Shown: in pieces, positions 59,353-64,000 of the stretch
How the letters are laid out: each line of letters opens with the position of its first letter
How positions within the stretch are numbered: position 1 is the stretch's first letter
Source of the DNA: Streptomyces endocoffeicus
Lineage (GTDB): Bacteria > Actinomycetota > Actinomycetes > Streptomycetales > Streptomycetaceae
Length of the DNA stretch: 64,000 nt
Reading direction: 5' to 3'
Assembly: GCF_016741935.1 (NCBI RefSeq)
Contig: NZ_JAERRG010000005.1
Location: 388,517 to 452,516, forward strand
The notes under the pieces: generated by a model
Databases searched by the model: none
What the model was told of the DNA's origin: nothing
Seen by the model: the letters and a program-made list of their open reading frames with translations, nothing else
Made by a program: the position numbers and the translations under genes

Positions 59353-59988
59353 ATGAGTCACACGTCCGGGGTCCGGCAGGCCCAGAAGGAGAAGACCCGG
59401 CGCGCGTTGATGGACGCGGCGTTGCGGCTGCTGGAGGACCAGAGCCTGAGCAGTCTGGGGCTGCGCGAGGTCACCCGGGCGGTGGGGGTGGCGCCGGCCG
59501 CGTTCTACCGGCACTTCCGGGATCTGAGCGATCTCGGTGTCGCGCTGGTCGAGGAGTGCCTGAGCAGCCTGCACCACATGATCGGCGCCATCCTCGCCGG
59601 TCAGGACGGTGACGAGGAGCGGATCGAGGCCACCGTCGACGCGGTCGCCGAGCATGTCCGGCGCTACCCCGCGCATATCCGCTTCATCGCACGTGAGCGG
59701 CATGGCGGGGTGCGCCCCGTGCGCCAGGCCATAGCCGCCGAGCTGGACCGATTCGCGGACGAGGTGGCCACCGCCTTCTGCCCGCAGCTCCCGGCGGAAT
59801 CCTGGCCACCGGAAGATGTCCGGATGCTTGCGGAGCTGTATGTGGACCACATGGTGATGACGGCGACGGCGTTCCTGGAGGCGCAGGCCGATCACACCGA
59901 GGCCGCGGACGAGCGGCGGGTGGCCGCCACGGCGCGCAAACAGCTGCTGCTGATCAGCCTCGGGCGCCACCACTGGCACGACGCGTGA
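59353..59988 (+). CDS. TetR-family regulator (FabR-like)
   Basis: The 211-aa protein has the TetR HTH: KEKTRRALMDAALRLLEDQ, then LSSLGLREVTRAVGVAPAAFYRHFRDL. The C-terminal ligand domain is helical and resembles FabR-type regulators; the ligand is unknown. The ATG follows three bases after the operator-like palindrome. It probably represses itself and the divergent 55-aa/DUF4190 gene pair. Its 3' end overlaps the convergent protease gene by 35 bp. Confidence 0.9.
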   Translation: MSHTSGVRQAQKEKTRRALMDAALRLLEDQSLSSLGLREVTRAVGVAPAAFYRHFRDLSDLGVALVEECLSSLHHMIGAILAGQDGDEERIEATVDAVAEHVRRYPAHIRFIARERHGGVRPVRQAIAAELDRFADEVATAFCPQLPAESWPPEDVRMLAELYVDHMVMTATAFLEAQADHTEAADERRVAATARKQLLLISLGRHHWHDA

Positions 59989-61285
59989 TCTCCACGCCGT
60001 AGTCACCGGCCGCGTCCCGGCCGGTGACCCGGACCCGTATCCGTATGCCGTTCGCCGCGGTGTCGAAGGTCTCGCCGGGCGCGTAGGCCGCGTCGCTGAG
60101 TCCGGGGTGGACATTGCGCTCCCGGGTGCAGCCGCGGCCGTGGGGGGTGGAGTCCACGATGGTGACGGGGCCGCCGCCGGAGTCGACACCGGTGTTCACC
60201 CGGGAGATCAGGACCCCGGGCTTGCATATGGCCTCGTCGTTGCCGCCGGTCGCCCGCGCCTCGATGGCGTAGCCGGTGGACGGCGAGACGGGGACGAAGA
60301 CCAGCTTGGTGCCCTCGGTGCGGCTCAGCGGGGACAGGGTGTGGGCGAAGACCCCGGAGCGGGCGGCGCACGCGATCTGCCGCGGGCCGAGCCAGCCCAG
60401 CTTCCACTTGTGCCAGGCCAGCAGGTCGTTGCCGGGACCCCAGTCCTCGGACATCACATCCCAGTGGCCGGCCTTGTCGCCGCCGCCGTGGGTATAGAGG
60501 TCGGGCAGCCCGAAGACATGGCCGTTCTCATGGGGCAGGACGCGGAAGCCGGTGCGGCGCAGCGAGCCGGAGCCGTCGTCCTGACGGCTGTAGACGAAGG
60601 AGACATTGGCCAGCGGAACGCCGTCGGCGGTCGGGGCGTGCTGGTTGTCGGCGTAGGTGACGGACAGCACGGCATGCGCGGCCGGTGGCCCGGCGTTCGG
60701 GGTGACCAGGACGTTCACCAGGTCGTAGCGGCGGAAGTCGACCTTGGGGTCGGCGGACTTGGCGATGTCGGCGACGAGTTTGCGATAGCCCGGGTCGAAG
60801 GGGCTGCCGCGCTTGATGCCGTACGCGCGGAACGGTCGCGGCATCCGCAGCCAGTGGGTGATCGGCATCTCGGGGCGGTAGTCCAGCCGCCCGTACGAGC
60901 TCTGCGCGAACCACCGGGAGGTCTGGGGGAAGAACTCCTCGAAGCGCTGGCGGGCGGTGCCCTGACCGCGGACGTCGGGGAAGTCGATCATGAGGTTGAG
61001 GGCGTGGACGGTGCCGGTGCTGCGGCTGTAGCCACGGCCGGTGGGTATGCCCTCGGCCATCTGGAGCCCCGGCCCCGAGGCGAGGGCGCAGGGCGCGAGC
61101 GAGCCGAAGGCCGGGCGCGCGGAGGGCGCCGGGGCGAGCTCGGGGCGCGTGGGGGGCGCGGGACGTGGGGCCGCCGCCGGGGCGACCACCGCCACCGTGA
61201 GCACGGCGGCGGCGGCGAACGCGCCGGCTCTGCGGGGTCGGCGTATTCGTATGCGGGGGCGGGTGGTCCCATGCGTCTGGTCCAT
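59954..61285 (-). CDS. Secreted M6-like metalloprotease
   Basis: The 443-aa protein has an N-terminal Arg-rich signal (RIRIRRPRRAGAF) with an Ala-rich hydrophobic core and a Pro/Ala linker (about 40-60). The zinc site is HENGH (252-256) within LPHENGHVFGLPDLY, then GHWDVMSEDWG, the M6/immune-inhibitor A pattern with a Met-turn. C-terminally there is a beta-rich domain. It is likely exported and degrades extracellular protein. The 3' end overlaps tetR by 35 bp. Confidence 0.85.
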   Translation of the reverse strand: MDQTHGTTRPRIRIRRPRRAGAFAAAAVLTVAVVAPAAAPRPAPPTRPELAPAPSARPAFGSLAPCALASGPGLQMAEGIPTGRGYSRSTGTVHALNLMIDFPDVRGQGTARQRFEEFFPQTSRWFAQSSYGRLDYRPEMPITHWLRMPRPFRAYGIKRGSPFDPGYRKLVADIAKSADPKVDFRRYDLVNVLVTPNAGPPAAHAVLSVTYADNQHAPTADGVPLANVSFVYSRQDDGSGSLRRTGFRVLPHENGHVFGLPDLYTHGGGDKAGHWDVMSEDWGPGNDLLAWHKWKLGWLGPRQIACAARSGVFAHTLSPLSRTEGTKLVFVPVSPSTGYAIEARATGGNDEAICKPGVLISRVNTGVDSGGGPVTIVDSTPHGRGCTRERNVHPGLSDAAYAPGETFDTAANGIRIRVRVTGRDAAGDYGVEITRRASGGARG

Positions 61286-61417
61286 TGCCGACCACGGTGT
61301 GACGGCGCGGACCGGGGCGCCCGTGGGGTGCCGCCGAACGGTGGAATGACCTGCTCCGTCCGGGCGGCGGTGGGTGCCGGACAGGTGTGAGGCAGGTCAC
61401 GTACGGACGCAGAAATT

Positions 61418-61475
61418 CCGGGGACTCATTCCCCGTTTAACCGAGTGAACGCATAAACGGGGACTCACTCCCCGG
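61418..61475. promoter_or_regulatory. paired palindromic operators upstream of the second TetR gene
   Basis: CCGGGGACTCATTCCCCGTTT (61418-61438) and AAACGGGGACTCACTCCCCGG (61455-61475) are two 21-bp near-palindromic copies facing each other. Each has the core GGGGACTCAnTCCCC. They are the likely binding sites of the TetR regulator at 61590, in front of its own gene and, beyond it, of the exporter. This 304-bp gap also separates it from the divergent protease gene. Confidence 0.8.
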
Positions 61476-61589
61476 AAAAGTTGAAGCTCGAACGTCAAGG
61501 CCGGGGCGCGGCGCCGCCGCCAAGCCGCCGGAGCACCGGCCACCGGAGAACAGTACGCGTGGAAGCCGTACGCAGAAGGGAGTGCTGTC

Positions 61590-62240
61590 ATGACCGCCGA
61601 CACGATGACCGCGAAGTCCGCACAGCCCCGGCTGCGCGCGGACGCCCTGCGCAACCGGGAGCGCATTGTCGCGGCCGCCCGAGAGGTGATCGTCGAGAGC
61701 GGGGCGCACATCCCCCTCGATGAAATCGCTCGACGGGCGGGGGTCGGCAATGCCACGATCTACCGGCACTTCACGGACCGCCGTGAGTTGATCCACCATG
61801 TGGCGCTCTCGGTGATGTCCTGTGTCGCCGACCAGGCCGAATCCGCCCTGGCCGAGGAGGACGACACCTTCTCGGCGCTGCGGCGCTTCGTCCACGCCGC
61901 GGCGGACGAGCACATAGGCGCGCTGTGCCTGCTGCTCTCCGACGGCCTCGACAAGGAGCACCCTGATCTCATCGCCACCCGCGACCGTCTGGCGGACGCT
62001 GTCGAAGCCCTGATGGGGGCCGCGAAAGCCGACGGCAAACTGCGCACCGACATCGGCGTCGGTGACCTGATGGTCGCGCTCAATCAGCTCACCCGGCCGC
62101 TGCCCGGCAGCGCCTGTGTGGACTTCGAGCCCTTTGTGCACCGGCATCTGCAGCTGTTCCTGGACGGACTGCACACCCCGGCGCGCTCGGAACTACCCGG
62201 AAAGTCCGTGACCTTGGAGGATCTGCAGCACCGGCCGTGA
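61590..62240 (+). CDS. TetR-family regulator of the MFS exporter
   Basis: The 216-aa protein has the TetR HTH 'NRERIVAAAREVIVESGAHIPLDEIARRAGVGNATIYRHFTDR', with a ligand domain of unknown specificity. The MFS exporter lies 181 bp downstream on the same strand, the usual repressor-pump arrangement. The two 21-bp operators at 61418-61475 lie upstream, so autoregulation is likely; a separate operator in front of the exporter is not obvious. Confidence 0.9.
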   Translation: MTADTMTAKSAQPRLRADALRNRERIVAAAREVIVESGAHIPLDEIARRAGVGNATIYRHFTDRRELIHHVALSVMSCVADQAESALAEEDDTFSALRRFVHAAADEHIGALCLLLSDGLDKEHPDLIATRDRLADAVEALMGAAKADGKLRTDIGVGDLMVALNQLTRPLPGSACVDFEPFVHRHLQLFLDGLHTPARSELPGKSVTLEDLQHRP

Positions 62241-62421
62241 CGTGACATAGATCGCATCCGGCCGATCCCGGAGCACCGCTTATTCCGCGCACGTTCACAC
62301 GTCTTCCTTACGTGCGTCGTCGCCTCTCGCTACCTCTTACCCAACGGCCTGTGCCGGTCTGACCATGACCGGCCCCTTACGTCCCATTTCTCACTCTCCG
62401 CACCGCTAGGTAGGCTCTTCC

Positions 62422-63930
62422 ATGCCTGAAACGGCTCAATTCGTGGATCCCCGGCGCTGGAAAGCGCTGATATTCATCGCCCTCGCCCAGCTGATGGTCG
62501 TGCTCGACGCGACCATCGTGAACATCGCGCTGCCCAGCGCCCAGGCCGATCTCGGCATCTCCGACGGCAACCGGCAGTGGGTCATCACCGCCTACGCCCT
62601 GGCCTTCGGCGGACTGCTGCTGTTCGGCGGCCGGATCGCCGACCTGTGGGGACGCAAGCAGACCTTCATCGTCGGTCTGATCGGCTTCGCCGCCGCCTCG
62701 GCCGTCGGCGGTGCCGCGCTGAACACCCCCATGCTGCTGGGCGCGCGTGCCCTCCAGGGTGTGTTCGGCGCGCTGCTCGCCCCCTCCGCGCTCTCGCTGC
62801 TCGCGGTGATGTTCACCGACGCCAAGGAGCGCGCCAAGGCGTTCGGTGTCTTCGGTGCCATCGCCGGTGGTGGCGGCGCCGTCGGTCTGATCCTCGGTGG
62901 TGTGCTCACCGAGTACATGGACTGGCGCTGGACCTTCTTCGTGAACATCCCGTTCGCCATCGTCGCCGCGATCGGCGCGGTCGCCGTGATCCGTGAGCCG
63001 GTGGAGAGCCACAACTCGTCCCGGCTGGACGTCCCCGGCGTGATCCTGGCCACCACCGGTCTGGTCTCGCTGGTCTACGGCTTCACCCGCGCCGAGTCCG
63101 ACGGCTGGTCCGCGGGCCCGACCATCGGTCTGTTCGTCGCCGCGGCCGTGCTGCTGGTCGCCTTCGTGGTCGTCGAGTCGCGGGTGAAGGCGCCGCTGCT
63201 GCCGCTGCGCGTGGTCGCCGACCGCAACCGCGGCGGTGTCTACGCCTCGCTGGCCCTCGCCATCATCGGCATGTTCGGCCTGTTCCTCTTCCTCACCTAC
63301 TACATGCAGATCGTGAAGGGGTACAGCCCGGTCAAGACCGGCTTCGCCTTCCTGCCGATGGTCGCGGGCATGATCACCGGCTCGACGCAGATCGGCGCCC
63401 GGCTGATGACCCGCGTCCCGGCGCGGCGGCTGATGGGGCCGGGCTTCCTGGTCGCCTCGGTCGGCATGCTGCTGCTGACCCAGATCGACCTGGACACCTC
63501 GTACCCGGCGCTGATCCTGCCCGGGTTCCTGCTGCTCGGCCTCGGTATGGGTACCGCCTTCATGCCGGCGATGAGCCTGGCCACGCATGGTGTCGAGCCG
63601 CGTGACGCGGGCGTCGCCTCGGCGATGGTCAACACCTCGCAGCAGGTCGGCGGCGCCATCGGCACCGCGCTGCTGAACACGATCGCGGCGAGCGCCACCA
63701 CCGAGTACGCGAAGTCGCATGCGGCGGGGGCCCCTTCCCGCACGGCGCTGCAGCTGCAGTCGATGGTGCACGGCTACACCGCCGCCATCTGGTGGGCGGT
63801 CGGCATCCTGGTGCTGGCCGCGGTCATCGCCATCACGTTCATCAACGCCGGACAGCCGGAGGGCGGCGGCGCGGTCGCCGGCTCCGGTGACGGTGCGGCG
63901 GAGGACGCTGTTCCGGTGATGGCGCACTGA
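62422..63930 (+). CDS. MFS drug exporter, DHA2 (EmrB/QacA) family
   Basis: The 502-aa protein has about 14 transmembrane helices, motif A GGRIADLWGRKQ after helix 2, the first-helix 'LMVVLDATIVNIALPSAQADL' of DHA2 pumps and motif C-like GGGGAVGLILGG. It exports hydrophobic compounds using the proton gradient. A TetR regulator lies directly upstream. The gene is complete; only 70 bases of the window follow it, and I see nothing in them. Confidence 0.95.
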   Translation: MPETAQFVDPRRWKALIFIALAQLMVVLDATIVNIALPSAQADLGISDGNRQWVITAYALAFGGLLLFGGRIADLWGRKQTFIVGLIGFAAASAVGGAALNTPMLLGARALQGVFGALLAPSALSLLAVMFTDAKERAKAFGVFGAIAGGGGAVGLILGGVLTEYMDWRWTFFVNIPFAIVAAIGAVAVIREPVESHNSSRLDVPGVILATTGLVSLVYGFTRAESDGWSAGPTIGLFVAAAVLLVAFVVVESRVKAPLLPLRVVADRNRGGVYASLALAIIGMFGLFLFLTYYMQIVKGYSPVKTGFAFLPMVAGMITGSTQIGARLMTRVPARRLMGPGFLVASVGMLLLTQIDLDTSYPALILPGFLLLGLGMGTAFMPAMSLATHGVEPRDAGVASAMVNTSQQVGGAIGTALLNTIAASATTEYAKSHAAGAPSRTALQLQSMVHGYTAAIWWAVGILVLAAVIAITFINAGQPEGGGAVAGSGDGAAEDAVPVMAH

Positions 63931-64000
63931 TGCGCTGAGACCCGTCTGTCGGACTGCCCATAGGCGGTCTGATGTCAGGTGAGGCCCCGCTCCTCGAGTA

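Noticed and set aside
62377..63927. 516-aa minus-strand open frame over the MFS gene
   Set aside because: It has Gly/Asp/His-rich shadow composition with no domain; the plus-strand MFS protein is certain.
1..64000. CRISPR arrays or insertion sequences
   Set aside because: No regularly spaced 25-40 bp repeats with unique spacers, no cas genes and no transposase genes were seen.

Overview
The window is high-GC actinobacterial DNA, almost certainly a Streptomyces chromosome. The support is an AfsR/SARP regulator, GPP34, DUF3159 and DUF4190 family genes, frequent GTG/TTG starts, and a complete desferrioxamine (des) siderophore locus with a DmdR/IdeR-type iron box.

Layout. (1) 1-10.2 kb is chromosomal: a membrane protein, GPP34, a condensation-type acyltransferase, an AfsR-like regulator, an ECF sigma factor, a three-gene minus-strand set (O-methyltransferase, hemerythrin-like protein, LLM flavin oxidoreductase) and a secreted cupin. 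(2) 10.2-15.7 kb is accessory: a small EACC1-like ORF divergent from a 1196-aa HTH-NACHT NTPase, a membrane protein, and a decayed tyrosine integrase. (3) 15.69-48.18 kb is an integrated mobile element of about 32.5 kb. It is bounded by a 43-bp perfect direct repeat that is the 3' part of a tRNA-Arg(CCT) gene, which stays intact at the right end. (4) 48.2-59.2 kb is the des cluster, in the order desD, desC, desB, desA, siderophore-interacting protein, desE (all minus strand), then a Rieske oxygenase/reductase set and small membrane proteins. (5) 59.3-63.9 kb holds a TetR regulator, an M6-like secreted protease, and a TetR-MFS exporter pair with conspicuous operators.

Inside the element, the left half is a defence-like island. 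It contains a three-gene operon (SF1 helicase fused to a Vsr/DUF559-type nuclease, a HEPN/AbiJ-like protein, an unknown protein); a CHAT protease translationally coupled to an unknown partner; a RecD-like helicase in visibly less GC-rich DNA; and a protein that reads as EVE + SRA-like + Shedu (DUF4263) nuclease, a plausible new architecture for restriction of modified DNA. The middle is a tightly coupled minus-strand operon: anti-sigma-type ATPase, MurA/EPSP-like enolpyruvyl transferase, 5'-nucleotidase-like phosphatase, two dCTP-deaminase-like proteins, glycosyltransferase. It faces a frame-disrupted XRE regulator and a flavoprotein. The two deaminase paralogs have lost complementary halves of the active site, which suggests an obligate hetero-oligomer in nucleotide or nucleoside-type metabolism. 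The right half is the mobility module: relaxase, MobC-like protein, DUF3631 ATPase with an array of GGGGACSGTCCCC palindromes in its 5' region, Xis-like and XRE regulators, and the integrase next to the tRNA. No FtsK-type Tra gene is visible, so the element looks mobilizable rather than self-conjugative.

All product calls rest on reading motifs and architecture by eye; no database search was run. Start codons were chosen from Shine-Dalgarno spacing and overlap with upstream genes, and are flagged where uncertain.
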